DNA of 64,000 bases, taken from positions 1 to 64,000 of the forward strand of contig JPUP01000078.1 in the NCBI GenBank assembly GCA_001321855.1, given 5' to 3'. A program made the position numbers and the translations under genes. The notes below the pieces were generated by a model. It was not told where the DNA came from. It worked only from the letters and a program-made list of their open reading frames with translations, and searched no databases. Source of the stretch: SAR11 cluster bacterium PRT-SC02 (lineage in GTDB: Bacteria; Pseudomonadota; Alphaproteobacteria; Pelagibacterales; Pelagibacteraceae). This document shows, in pieces, positions 11,154 through 21,290 of this stretch (position 1 is the first letter of the stretch; each line of letters starts with the position of its first letter).

Positions 11154-11310
11154 AAAGAAGAAAAGCTAAAAAGCTAATGGCAATTATAAAAATAAAGATA
11201 AATGTTGTTTTAACTGTTTTTTTTTTACTATCTTTAATTTTTTCCCAATAATTGAGACTAAAGTAGACTAGAGCAATAAAAAGGCCGCCAATCAATATAT
11301 ATTTTATCAT
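11146..11310 (-). CDS. Small membrane protein, 54 aa (below the length cutoff of the supplied ORF track)
   Basis: Hand translation MIKYILIGGLFIALVYFSLNYWEKIKDSKKKTVKTTFIFIFIIAISFLAFLLYD*; two hydrophobic stretches; overlaps start of the downstream methyltransferase gene by 8 nt. Confidence 0.65.
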   Translation of the reverse strand: MIKYILIGGLFIALVYFSLNYWEKIKDSKKKTVKTTFIFIFIIAISFLAFLLYD

Positions 11311-11311
11311 T

Positions 11312-11698
11312 TTAATCCTTCAAAACCTCAATAATATCACCATCTCTAGATCCCTCTAGTTTCTTTAATTCATGCGGGTTATTCGCTTTAGCCCATAGAT
11401 TAGCTGATGAAACAAGCCTAATTTCGTCCTTTTTGCTTGCAGGAGTAGGACCAAAACCTATTGCAATGGCGTTTCCTTGGTTCCAAAAAGCTATCTCACC
11501 AATGTTAAAGACCTCTTTAGCGTTCTTTTCAGGCTTAATTGTATTCTTTGGTATATAAAAATACACTTCCTTACCCCAAGTGTTTACTTTTGATTTAATT
11601 GGAAGCATAGAATAAATTTCTTTACCTGTTGAAGTGTCCATCACTTTGCATTTAATTGACATATTCATAATTTTAATTTTTATATTCATTCCAAACAA
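11312..11698 (-). CDS. Cyclophilin-like fold protein
   Basis: YFYIP..., GEIAFWNQGNAIAIGFGPTPASKKDEIRL pattern typical of the family. Confidence 0.7.
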   Translation of the reverse strand: MFGMNIKIKIMNMSIKCKVMDTSTGKEIYSMLPIKSKVNTWGKEVYFYIPKNTIKPEKNAKEVFNIGEIAFWNQGNAIAIGFGPTPASKKDEIRLVSSANLWAKANNPHELKKLEGSRDGDIIEVLKD

Positions 11699-11742
11699 CT
11701 CTTAATTTAATATATTGACATCAAATTAGAACTAATATATTA

Positions 11743-11769
11743 TTTCCGATAATTAATGGTTATCGGAAA
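11743..11769. repeat. Perfect inverted repeat TTTCCGATAA-(TTAATGG)-TTATCGGAAA
   Basis: 10-bp arms, 7-bp spacer, ending 6 bp before the ATG of the tyrosine recombinase. Confidence 0.9.
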
Positions 11770-11775
11770 AAACAT

Positions 11776-12693
11776 ATGAATAAACTTGTAGTTGATATAA
11801 AATCCCTTGAGCTAGATACTTTGAAGAATCTTAGTAATGCCAAGGCAGATAATACTTTAAGAGCATATAAAGCTGATTATAGAGATTTTTTAGAGTTTTG
11901 TACAAAACATAGTTTTAAATCAATGCCAACAGAACCAAAAATAGTAGCTCTCTATCTCACTCATTTATCAAAATACTCTAAATTCAGCACTTTAAAAAGA
12001 AGATTGGCCTCTATTAGCGTTATACATAAATTAAAAGGACACTACATTGATACTAAACATCCTCTAATAATGGAAAATCTTTTAGGTATAAAAAGATTAA
12101 GAGGAAGTAATCAAAAAGCAAAAAAGCCGTTATTAATCAATGAGTTAAAAACAATTATTGATGTAATAGATAAAAGTAAAAATAAATTTTTAAAAAAAAC
12201 AAGGAATAAATCGTTAATACTTCTGGGTTTTGCTGGAGGCTTTAGACGATCAGAACTAGTTTCTATTGATTACGATGATATAGATTTTGTAAGTGAAGGT
12301 GTGAAAATATTTATTAAAAGGTCAAAAACAGATCAATCAGGTGAAGGGATGATTAAAGCAATACCCTATTTCATAAATGAGCAATATTGCCCTGTTAAAA
12401 ACTTGAAGAATTGGATTAATTTATCAGATATAAAAACAGGCAAAGTTTTTGATATATCTGACAAAAGTGTTTCCTTATTAATTAAAAAATATGCCGCATT
12501 AGCAGGCCTCGATGAAAAAAAATATTCAGGTCATAGTTTAAGGTCAGGATTTGCAACCTCAACAGCTGAGTCTGGCGCTGAAGAGAGAAACATTATGGCT
12601 ATGACAGGCCACAAGTCAACTCAGATGGTCAGGAGATACATTAAAGAGGCTAATTTATTTAAAAACAACGCATTAAAAAAATTAAAAGTATGA
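11776..12693 (+). CDS. Tyrosine recombinase/integrase family protein
   Basis: Catalytic residues: GGFRRSE (R), KRSKTDQ (K), HSLRSG (HxxR), GHKS (H), RRYI (Y). Confidence 0.95.
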   Translation: MNKLVVDIKSLELDTLKNLSNAKADNTLRAYKADYRDFLEFCTKHSFKSMPTEPKIVALYLTHLSKYSKFSTLKRRLASISVIHKLKGHYIDTKHPLIMENLLGIKRLRGSNQKAKKPLLINELKTIIDVIDKSKNKFLKKTRNKSLILLGFAGGFRRSELVSIDYDDIDFVSEGVKIFIKRSKTDQSGEGMIKAIPYFINEQYCPVKNLKNWINLSDIKTGKVFDISDKSVSLLIKKYAALAGLDEKKYSGHSLRSGFATSTAESGAEERNIMAMTGHKSTQMVRRYIKEANLFKNNALKKLKV

Positions 12694-13772
12694 ATTATAT
12701 TAAAAATATAATTCTCTTTTTTGGCTCTATATTACTATCTTTTTTTTTAGTTTACTTAATTGTATTATTTTGGGTATCTATTAATGAAAAATATATTTCA
12801 GATAATAATTTTACAAATAAAGAAGAACTGAATTTTCACAGGAATTATTCAAACAAAGTTCATCATTTAAGAGGAAAACATTTCATTAAAGAAAATATTA
12901 AAAAAGAAGAGTACTTTTTTACAGAGGTTTCAAAATATTCAAAAAATAAGATCAATTTTTTAATACAAGGAGACTCATGGGCAGAATATCTATCAACAAA
13001 AAACCTATCTAAAAAGAAGCTTAATGAAATAGCAAAAATAAATAAAATTGGACTTATAAATGCCGGAATAGCATCGTTTTCCCCCTCGCCTATGACTGTG
13101 CAATTTCAAATTTTAAAAGATGATTTTAATATTTCACCTTCAGTGGTAATAGCAATAATAGATCAAACCGATATTGGTGATGAACTTTGCAGATATAGAT
13201 CAAAAATTAAATTTGATAAATACAAAAAAAAAATGTTTATAGAACGAGAAAAAAACACCGGAGCAATTTTTGACTATTCAAAATATTATAATTTTTCAGA
13301 AATTATATTTAAGAAGAGTAATTTTGAAAAAATTTATATAACAAATTATTATTTTAAAAAATTTTATCATGAAAATGTTTATAAATTTAAGAATAGAAAT
13401 ATTAAATCTTCAAAATGCACTTTTAAAGATATTCAAAAATATTTATTTAAGCTCGATGATGACGATGAAAATTATTTTATTAGTGTGTTAAACGCTTATA
13501 TTTCAAAAGTTTTAGGTTCAAAAAATAATATAAAATTATATATAATAAGTCATCCTCATAGAAAACATTTAAATAATAAGTATAATGTAAATATAAGTGA
13601 TATTATAGACAAATTAGAATTACCTAAAAATGCTTATCATATAAATTATACAAAAATAATTGATAAAAATACAAATTTAACAATCTTTGAAAAAGATGAT
13701 CCTGCATCACATCTAAGTGATAATTCTCAATCGCTATTTATTGAGAATATATTTAATTCAATTTTAAATTAA
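12690..13772 (+). CDS. Membrane-anchored SGNH/GDSL-hydrolase-like protein
   Basis: N-terminal TM; IQGDSWAEY (block I-like) and DDPASHLSD (block V-like D..H). Confidence 0.55.
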   Translation: MNYIKNIILFFGSILLSFFLVYLIVLFWVSINEKYISDNNFTNKEELNFHRNYSNKVHHLRGKHFIKENIKKEEYFFTEVSKYSKNKINFLIQGDSWAEYLSTKNLSKKKLNEIAKINKIGLINAGIASFSPSPMTVQFQILKDDFNISPSVVIAIIDQTDIGDELCRYRSKIKFDKYKKKMFIEREKNTGAIFDYSKYYNFSEIIFKKSNFEKIYITNYYFKKFYHENVYKFKNRNIKSSKCTFKDIQKYLFKLDDDDENYFISVLNAYISKVLGSKNNIKLYIISHPHRKHLNNKYNVNISDIIDKLELPKNAYHINYTKIIDKNTNLTIFEKDDPASHLSDNSQSLFIENIFNSILN

Positions 13773-14767
13773 ACACATTCTATTATTTTTTTAGACATTG
13801 AAATCATTTGATCTCTAAATACTTTGTTATAATTTTTTAAATGATCAGTGTATTTTTGATAAAAATCAGCTTTATTTTCTTCAATAATATCAACAATTTT
13901 TGCATTAAAACAGCCTGCCAAGTGGGTTAAGGAACCGTGACATCCAACAAATATTTTGCATTTGCAAACAATTGAACAAACCTGAAAATAATTTTGTCTA
14001 TCTATTAAGAAAACTTTATTATTATTAATACTTTTTTCAAATAAATTGCCAGCGATAAATTTAAATTCTTTTTTAAGTTCTTCTAATAAATCTAAATTAG
14101 TGTTACCTGTTGTAATCACTATGTTCATCATAGTTTTCTTTACTAATGACTCAATAAAACTATTTAAATTTTCTTTGTTTACATTAATTTGCTTATATTT
14201 TTTGATATATTTATTTACGAACCATTTTTCATCAAAATGTAAAACTAAAAAACTCTCATCAAGGGGTAGTGATTTATTAAATTTATCAAAATCATTTTTA
14301 TTGTAAATATTTTTGTCCTGCTCTATTAATAATATATTATAATAATTTAAGATATTCTGAATTGTTTGAATTTTTGTTACTTTATATTCGTTATCAAAAA
14401 CATTTATTTTTCCTAAAATTTTAAATAATAAGAAATGAATAAACTTTACACAAACAAATATTTTTATTTCAGATTTTATAAAAAAAGAAAGAAATATAGA
14501 TCTATTCTTTCTATCAGCAGTTATTATATCAGTTATTTTTTCATTATTTATTAAATTAATAAATTTTCTTATTTCACTTATCTTTTTTTTTGGAAATAAA
14601 ACTACTTTATCTACGTATTTGTTATTTTTTATGAGTTCGTAATTCTTTTCTGAGGCAACAATTATTATTCTACAATTTTTAAAACTTCTTTTTAAAGACT
14701 TTATCAAAATTAATGTTAATAAAAAGTCCCCAACTCTGTCCGACCTGAAAATTAAAAAAGTTTTCAT
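13769..14767 (-). CDS. Glycosyltransferase family 9 (heptosyltransferase-like)
   Basis: FRSDRVGDFLLTLILIKSLKRSF...; C-terminal VGCHGSLTHLAGCFNAKIVDI. Confidence 0.8.
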   Translation of the reverse strand: MKTFLIFRSDRVGDFLLTLILIKSLKRSFKNCRIIIVASEKNYELIKNNKYVDKVVLFPKKKISEIRKFINLINNEKITDIITADRKNRSIFLSFFIKSEIKIFVCVKFIHFLLFKILGKINVFDNEYKVTKIQTIQNILNYYNILLIEQDKNIYNKNDFDKFNKSLPLDESFLVLHFDEKWFVNKYIKKYKQINVNKENLNSFIESLVKKTMMNIVITTGNTNLDLLEELKKEFKFIAGNLFEKSINNNKVFLIDRQNYFQVCSIVCKCKIFVGCHGSLTHLAGCFNAKIVDIIEENKADFYQKYTDHLKNYNKVFRDQMISMSKKIIECV

Positions 14768-16905
14768 TAATTTTTCTTTTTATCCCACGCATATTTATTC
14801 TTATCTTTAATACCTAAAGTTCGCTTAATAATATAATTTGCAACTAAATCAGAATTAAACATTTTTAAATATTTTTCTTTCCCATTTTTGCCAATATTTC
14901 TTCTTAATTTTTCATCTTTAGATATTTTTATAATTTTTTCTGATAAATCGTCTAAATTTTTGTAAAAAACCATCTCATTTTCATTAAAAAAATCTCTATA
15001 TTTGGTTCTTTCATCAATTAATGTGACTAGTCCATTTCCAATAATTTGCGTAATTCTATCACTGCTGTAATATTTAATTGGTTCTCCCCTACTTAAATTT
15101 AAACCCATTTTTGAATTAGATATTGTCTTAAAATAATGGTCAGCCCATATAGGTTGAACTTTATCTAAACCATAGATATCAAACTTTACGTCATTAGTTC
15201 TTCTTATTAATTTATTAACAAAGTCAGCTCTGTCGTCAGATTTACCTGTTTTTAACACACCTCTATGTACACCGTGACTAAGAGCGAAGAAAACATCCAT
15301 ATTACAATTTTTTTTATAATTTTCTAATGTTTCAAATGATTTATCTGACGGATTTGGTATGAAATAATTTCCTATATTATTTGGCAAGAATTTTAAAACA
15401 TCTGGACTTGTAGTCAAAAAATTAGCCTCCAGATGTTTTGATTTATCTAATATTCTTTGTTTATTTCTTTCATAATCAGGTCCTTTTTTATTCAACGGAT
15501 CTAAAAACCACTGGGATATTTTTAAATTGGGATAATCATCTTTTAATTCACCAAGAGTTGCCTCAGAGATTAGATCGGCGTGACCTAAAATCAATAAATC
15601 TGGTTTAAAATTGTAGCAAGTTTTTTTTAATTTATCATTTAAATGCTTAGAGCCTGATAAATCATTATAATTTTTATAATACTTTTGAATGTCTCTATCA
15701 CTAAAATCTAAAATACTATGACCCAATCTAATAAAACCATTGTTTAATCTTCTTCCAGTGTTAAAAAATAACCTGCCATTATGTCTCTCATTAAAATTAG
15801 TGACATGTAGAATTCTTAAATTCTCAGATGATTTTATTGTGTTAAATCTATTAATAATTCCAAGTTTCTCTTCTCTATAATCATCAATTTTATTTGATAC
15901 ATAATTATGTGTAAGATAAAAATTTTTAAGCGACAACTTCTGTATTTTTCTTCTTAAAGAAACTTGTTTTATTAAATTATCTAAACTTTTAAATAATTCT
16001 TGGGGTGTAATTTTTTTTAAAATAATTCCATTAGTGATAGTTTCAGGTAAACCTCCTCTATTACTTATAATCACAGCGCATCCAGCCGAAGACGCTTCTA
16101 AGCTTGTTCGACCGAATGGTTCTTCCCACCTAGAACATACAACAGCAATACTAGTTTTTTTGTATATATCTAAAACTTTATTATGTTTTAGAAAACCATA
16201 ATTTATGAGATTTTTATGATTAAAGATTATTTTATCTCTTTGTTCATCGCCGATAACATTTGCTTTCCAGTTTGGATATTTTTTTAGTATTTTTAAAACT
16301 GCTGAACCAAAGATATCATACCCTTTTGATCTATTAAGCTTTCCAACAAAAGTAATGTAATTTTTCTTTTTTAATAGATTTACTTTTTGTTTTTTTGCCG
16401 ACTGAAAAACAACTAAAAGTTTTTCACTATTAACAAATTTATTTTGCATACCCTCCAAGAATCTTTTCTTTGACCAATTGCTATTAAAGATAATTTTAAA
16501 GCAATTTTTTAGTAAAAATTTTCTTTGATTGATAGTTTTTGATCCGGTCATAGTTAGAGGATCGTTATGAAAATATAGAACATAATTACGTTTTGAAAGA
16601 TTATTTACTAATTCGTTTAAATAATTAGGTCGATTATGTATTTCAATTAATTCCGAGGGGCTCTCTTTTTCAATACTGATAAAATTATTTACATATATTT
16701 TACTTTTACTTTGGAGTCTAAATTTTGAAAGAGGAATATTGTTGTATCTTAGCTTAAAACGTTCTTTGAAATTTGTATTACCATAAATGGTAATTTTATT
16801 TTTATACTTACTGATATTTACTGTATCTCTAACAAATAGTGAGACTGCGCCTGGATAAATTGGAGAAAAATTTTCTTTATATGGTAAAAGAATTGAAATT
16901 TTCAT
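14767..16905 (-). CDS. Two-domain glycosyltransferase: N-terminal GT4-like plus C-terminal CgeB-like domain
   Basis: FVGKLNRSKGYDIF, RWEEPFGRTSLEASSAGCAVIISNRGGLPE; second half LRILHVTNFNERHNGRLFFNTGRRLNNGFIRLGH...SRGEPIKYYSSDRITQIIGNG. Confidence 0.8.
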   Translation of the reverse strand: MKISILLPYKENFSPIYPGAVSLFVRDTVNISKYKNKITIYGNTNFKERFKLRYNNIPLSKFRLQSKSKIYVNNFISIEKESPSELIEIHNRPNYLNELVNNLSKRNYVLYFHNDPLTMTGSKTINQRKFLLKNCFKIIFNSNWSKKRFLEGMQNKFVNSEKLLVVFQSAKKQKVNLLKKKNYITFVGKLNRSKGYDIFGSAVLKILKKYPNWKANVIGDEQRDKIIFNHKNLINYGFLKHNKVLDIYKKTSIAVVCSRWEEPFGRTSLEASSAGCAVIISNRGGLPETITNGIILKKITPQELFKSLDNLIKQVSLRRKIQKLSLKNFYLTHNYVSNKIDDYREEKLGIINRFNTIKSSENLRILHVTNFNERHNGRLFFNTGRRLNNGFIRLGHSILDFSDRDIQKYYKNYNDLSGSKHLNDKLKKTCYNFKPDLLILGHADLISEATLGELKDDYPNLKISQWFLDPLNKKGPDYERNKQRILDKSKHLEANFLTTSPDVLKFLPNNIGNYFIPNPSDKSFETLENYKKNCNMDVFFALSHGVHRGVLKTGKSDDRADFVNKLIRRTNDVKFDIYGLDKVQPIWADHYFKTISNSKMGLNLSRGEPIKYYSSDRITQIIGNGLVTLIDERTKYRDFFNENEMVFYKNLDDLSEKIIKISKDEKLRRNIGKNGKEKYLKMFNSDLVANYIIKRTLGIKDKNKYAWDKKKN

Positions 16906-17150
16906 AAATTAATAGATTTAATTATATTTCTCAATGCTCGGTTTTTTTTTAAGTAATACTCTCTGCTTAAAGCTTTTGATTTAGTTTCATAACACTCTTT
17001 GTATATAAGTTTCCATTTTCTACCTTTTGTAAACTTTGCTCCTTTACCTTTGTTGTGTAACTTTACTCGTTTTTGAAGATTATTAGTATATCCCACATAT
17101 GTGGTTTTTTTTTGCCCTAGAGATTTGAGCATATAAACATAGTAACTCAT
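16902..17150 (-). CDS. GIY-YIG nuclease superfamily protein
   Basis: YYVYMLKS...TYVGYTNNLQKRVKLHNKGKGAKFTKGRKWKLIYKE. Confidence 0.93.
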   Translation of the reverse strand: MSYYVYMLKSLGQKKTTYVGYTNNLQKRVKLHNKGKGAKFTKGRKWKLIYKECYETKSKALSREYYLKKNRALRNIIKSINL

Positions 17151-17155
17151 TGGGT

Positions 17156-17947
17156 TTAGTATCCCTTATTTTCTTTACCTTTTTGTGACCCTTTTAATTT
17201 TTCAATAGCTGTTTTAGCTCCTGCACTCATAAACCTTTGGTCAGCACCTACTGTTACAAAATCAAAACCAGCTTTTATCATTTCTTTTGCATAATCAGCT
17301 GTAGCATTGTGAATACCTGTAAATAATTTGTGTTTTTTTGCATTATCTAATATTTTCATTATTTGATCATATGTTTTTGATCCTTTGGGATTGTCGAAAC
17401 CGGGTTTTTGACCAATAGCCAAACTCAAATCTGCTGGACCGATATAAATACCGTCTAATTTTTTTGTGGTCATAATATCTTCTAAATTTTTAAGAGCTTC
17501 ACTTGTTTCAATCATTGCTAATTTTAGTATTTCTTCATCCGCAAAATCTGCATAGTCTGGGCCGCCGTATATAAGTCCTCTAATAGGTCCAAAGCTTCTG
17601 TATCCAAGTGGCGGATATAAACAAGCATTGACAAAATTTTCAGCTTCTTTTCTATTGCTAACCATTGGGCAAATTATACCATAGCAACCAGCATCTAAAA
17701 TTTTCATAATTTGTCCAGGTTCATTCCAATTAACTCTAGCCAATGGTGTTGTTTCAGTTGTGGATATAGCTTGTAGCATCTGTAAAGCGTTCGGATAATC
17801 GATTACACCGTGTTGCATATCAATAGTAAGAGAGTCCCAACCTTGATTTGCCATAACTTCTGCAGAGAAAGAACTTGGTATTTGCAACCAGCCATTAATA
17901 ATTGGTTCACCTTTTTTAAACATGGATTTAATCTTATTTTTTTTCAT
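17156..17947 (-). CDS. HpcH/HpaI family aldolase
   Basis: DSLTIDMQHGVIDY, MIETSEALKNLEDI, DGIYIGPADLSLAIG motifs. Confidence 0.92.
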   Translation of the reverse strand: MKKNKIKSMFKKGEPIINGWLQIPSSFSAEVMANQGWDSLTIDMQHGVIDYPNALQMLQAISTTETTPLARVNWNEPGQIMKILDAGCYGIICPMVSNRKEAENFVNACLYPPLGYRSFGPIRGLIYGGPDYADFADEEILKLAMIETSEALKNLEDIMTTKKLDGIYIGPADLSLAIGQKPGFDNPKGSKTYDQIMKILDNAKKHKLFTGIHNATADYAKEMIKAGFDFVTVGADQRFMSAGAKTAIEKLKGSQKGKENKGY

Positions 17948-19389
17948 TAATTGTGAATACCAAGATGTGTATATTTTATATTCAAATAATCTTTGATGGC
18001 CATAGATCCACCTTCTCTTCCATAACCAGTTTGTTTTATTCCGCCAAACGGGGCTTCAGCTAATGCAACAACAGGTGTATTTACCGCCACAGTACCACTC
18101 TCCATAAGTTCTGAGGCTTTGTTAGCCTTCTCCATATCGTTTGTGTATAAATAGCTAGCTAATCCTAACTCATTATTGTTAGCCCTCTCAATGACTTCAT
18201 CAAAAGATTTAAATGTTAAAATTGGTACTAATGGACCAAAAGGCTCTTGCTTCATGATTGTATAATTATCTTTCACGTTATCAAAAATAGTTGGTTCATA
18301 ATAATAACCTTTATTAAATCCAGCTGGTCTTTTTCCACCACACAATACATCAGCGCCCTCTTTTTTTGTTGTTTCCACTAAAGCCTCTATTTCCTCTAAT
18401 CTTTTTTTTGTGGTTAAAGGGCCTAGTATAGTATCTTTATCTAAACCGTTACCAATTTTTAGTTTTTTTGTTTTTTCTACCATTAATTTAGCAAAATCAT
18501 TTTTTTTACTTTCATGTATGTAAAATCTTCCTGGAGAAATACAAACTTGGCCGTTATTTCTAAATTTTGCTGTAATTGCCATATCTGTTACTTTATTTAA
18601 ATCAACATCGTCAAAAACAATAAAAGGTGAATGACCACTTAATTCCATCGTTACTCTTTGAACTTTATCGGCTGCTTTTTTTAAAATAAGTTTACCCACT
18701 CTAGTTGATCCAGTGATTGAAACTTTTTTAACAATGTCAGAGGACATTAAATTGTCAGAGATAAAAGCAGGATCTCCAGATAATAAATTAACAACACCTG
18801 GTGGTACACCTGCTTCTTTACAAATATCTACCAATTGCATTACAGCACCAGGAGTTATTGTATCAGGCTTTACAATAACAGAGCATCCAGCAGCTAATGC
18901 TGTTGAGATTTTTCTTGAAGCAAGTATAACTGGAAAATTCCACGGAACTAATGCTGCTACAACTCCAACCGGTTGATAATAAACATGTATTCTAGTATTA
19001 GGAAATCTACTTTGCAGCGTCTCTCCATATATTCTTTTTGTTTCTTCAGAATTCCATTCAAATATATCAGCAGCACCACCTACTTCACCTGCACCTTCCG
19101 TTAAAGGTTTTCCTACTTCAAGAGTTAACCATTTCGATAAAATATCAACTTTGCTTCTAATAAGATCTGATATTTTTCTAATTATTTTAGACCTTTCCCA
19201 AGGAGATGTATTCTTCCAGATTTCTAAACCCCTCTCTGCTGACTTTAAAGCTAATTGAATATCATTTTTATTTGCTTTTGAAGCCTTACCTATAATTTCT
19301 TCTGTAGCTGGATTTAAAACCTCATAAGTCTCACCACTTGAAGATTTCTGCCATTTGCCATCTATAAATTGTCCAAATTTTTCGTACAT
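17947..19389 (-). CDS. NAD(P)-dependent aldehyde dehydrogenase
   Basis: VPWNFPVILASRK, VTMELSGHSPFIVFDD, NNGQVCISPGRFYIH, KQEPFGPLVPI. Confidence 0.95.
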   Translation of the reverse strand: MYEKFGQFIDGKWQKSSSGETYEVLNPATEEIIGKASKANKNDIQLALKSAERGLEIWKNTSPWERSKIIRKISDLIRSKVDILSKWLTLEVGKPLTEGAGEVGGAADIFEWNSEETKRIYGETLQSRFPNTRIHVYYQPVGVVAALVPWNFPVILASRKISTALAAGCSVIVKPDTITPGAVMQLVDICKEAGVPPGVVNLLSGDPAFISDNLMSSDIVKKVSITGSTRVGKLILKKAADKVQRVTMELSGHSPFIVFDDVDLNKVTDMAITAKFRNNGQVCISPGRFYIHESKKNDFAKLMVEKTKKLKIGNGLDKDTILGPLTTKKRLEEIEALVETTKKEGADVLCGGKRPAGFNKGYYYEPTIFDNVKDNYTIMKQEPFGPLVPILTFKSFDEVIERANNNELGLASYLYTNDMEKANKASELMESGTVAVNTPVVALAEAPFGGIKQTGYGREGGSMAIKDYLNIKYTHLGIHN

Positions 19390-19437
19390 AATAATTATTG
19401 ATAATTAAGATATAATTAAATACTTTATAGAGAATTT

Positions 19438-21282
19438 ATGAAAAACATTCAACTTACTTGTGCACAGGCAATAGTAAAATTTTTGATAAAGCAAAAAATT
19501 TTGATTGATGGTAAAAAAGAACCTCTTTTTCCTGGAGCATTTGGTATTTTTGGTCACGGAAATGTTGCTTGCTTAGGTCAAGCTCTTCAAGAGAATAAAA
19601 AAGATTTACCAACTTGGAGAGGACACCATGAACAAAATATGGCCCTTACTGGTATTGCCTACTCAAGAGCTAAAAGACGTAAACAAATATTTATAGCGAC
19701 AAGTTCTGTTGGTCCTGGGTCAACAAACATGATAACAGCTGCTGCTGTTGCATTAAGTAATAGGTTACCGATTTTATTTTTGCCTGGAGACACATTTGCA
19801 AACAGAATGCCCGATCCGGTATTACAACAAGTTGAACATTTTAATAATCCTGGGATTACGCAAAATGATGCTTTCAAACCTGTTGTTAGATATTTTGATC
19901 GAATAACTAGACCAGAACAAATTATATCAAGTTTACCTCAAGCTATTGAAATAATGCTAGATCCTGCAGATTGTGGTCCCGCATGTCTATCTTTATCTCA
20001 AGATGTGCAAGGGGAAAAATTTGAATACCCCGAGGAATTTTTTAAAGAGAGAATACACACAATCAGGAGACCAAAGCCAGATGACTACCAAATAAAAAAA
20101 GCAGCTGAAATAATTAAAAATTCTAAAAATCCATTAATTATTTCTGGGGGAGGAGTTTTTTATTCTGATTCAATGAACGAATTATCAAATTTTGCAAAAA
20201 AACATAATATACCGGTCACTCAAACTGTAATGGGTTATTCAACAATGACAAAAGATCATTCTCACTTTCTTGGACCGATCGGTGGACTTGGAGGTAAGGC
20301 AGCAAACAACATGGCAAAAAAAACAGATCTTGCAATTGCTGTGGGAACTAAACTTGCCGATTTTACAACTGGATCTTGGGCAAATTTTGAAAACTCAAAT
20401 TTTAAATTAGTATGTATTAATACTTCAAGATTTGATGCTAATAAGCATTTAGCTCAAGCTGTTATAGGAGACGCGAAGGTTTCACTTATGGAATTATCAC
20501 AATCACTTGGAAATTGGAAAGCAAATTCTGACTGGTATGATTTATCTAGAAAAGAATTAAAGAATTGGAATAATTACGTTGATAAAGAAAGTGGTCCAAC
20601 TAATCAAAAATTACCAAGTTACGCACATGCAGTTGGGGCTATTTATAGAAATTCAAACCCATCAGATATTGCTGTTACAGCTGCTGGAGGATTAGTGGGT
20701 GAAGTAGTTCAAGTTTGGAGGCCAAAAGAATTGAATACTCATGAAACTGAGTGGGGTTTTAGTTGTATGAGTTATGAAATATCTGGAGCTTTAGGAATTA
20801 AAATGGCCAATCCCGATAAAGAAGTAATTACATTTGTTGGAGATGGATCTTACCTACTTTACAATTCTGATATTTATAGTTCTGTAATAACAGATAACAA
20901 ATTGATTATCATTGTTTGCGATAATGGAGGTCATGCAGTTATAAATAGATTACAGCTTTATAAAGGAGGTAAAGAATTTAATTGCTTATTAAAATCATCT
21001 AAGACACCTAACTTAGTACCAGTAGATTTCGCCTCACATGCTAAAAGCATGGGAGCTAACGGCGAACATGTAAACTCAATAAATGAATTAGAAAATGCAT
21101 TTAAAAGAGCAAAAAAATCAAAAAAAACATACGTTATTAGCATACATACCGATGGCTACCAATGGTTAGAGGGATCAGCTTATTGGGAAAGCCCTACTTT
21201 ATCTATCCCAACAACAGAAGAAAATAAAAAAGCCTTAAAAGAACATTTGGAAGGTAAGAAAAAACAAAGAAAAGGTGTATAA
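19438..21282 (+). CDS. iolD: Thiamine-diphosphate-dependent enzyme, IolD-like (trihydroxycyclohexane-1,2-dione hydrolase)
   Basis: FGIFGHGNVACLGQAL, RGHHEQNMALTGIAYSRA, GDGSYLLYNSDIYSS. Confidence 0.88.
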   Translation: MKNIQLTCAQAIVKFLIKQKILIDGKKEPLFPGAFGIFGHGNVACLGQALQENKKDLPTWRGHHEQNMALTGIAYSRAKRRKQIFIATSSVGPGSTNMITAAAVALSNRLPILFLPGDTFANRMPDPVLQQVEHFNNPGITQNDAFKPVVRYFDRITRPEQIISSLPQAIEIMLDPADCGPACLSLSQDVQGEKFEYPEEFFKERIHTIRRPKPDDYQIKKAAEIIKNSKNPLIISGGGVFYSDSMNELSNFAKKHNIPVTQTVMGYSTMTKDHSHFLGPIGGLGGKAANNMAKKTDLAIAVGTKLADFTTGSWANFENSNFKLVCINTSRFDANKHLAQAVIGDAKVSLMELSQSLGNWKANSDWYDLSRKELKNWNNYVDKESGPTNQKLPSYAHAVGAIYRNSNPSDIAVTAAGGLVGEVVQVWRPKELNTHETEWGFSCMSYEISGALGIKMANPDKEVITFVGDGSYLLYNSDIYSSVITDNKLIIIVCDNGGHAVINRLQLYKGGKEFNCLLKSSKTPNLVPVDFASHAKSMGANGEHVNSINELENAFKRAKKSKKTYVISIHTDGYQWLEGSAYWESPTLSIPTTEENKKALKEHLEGKKKQRKGV

Positions 21283-21290
21283 GCTTTTTT

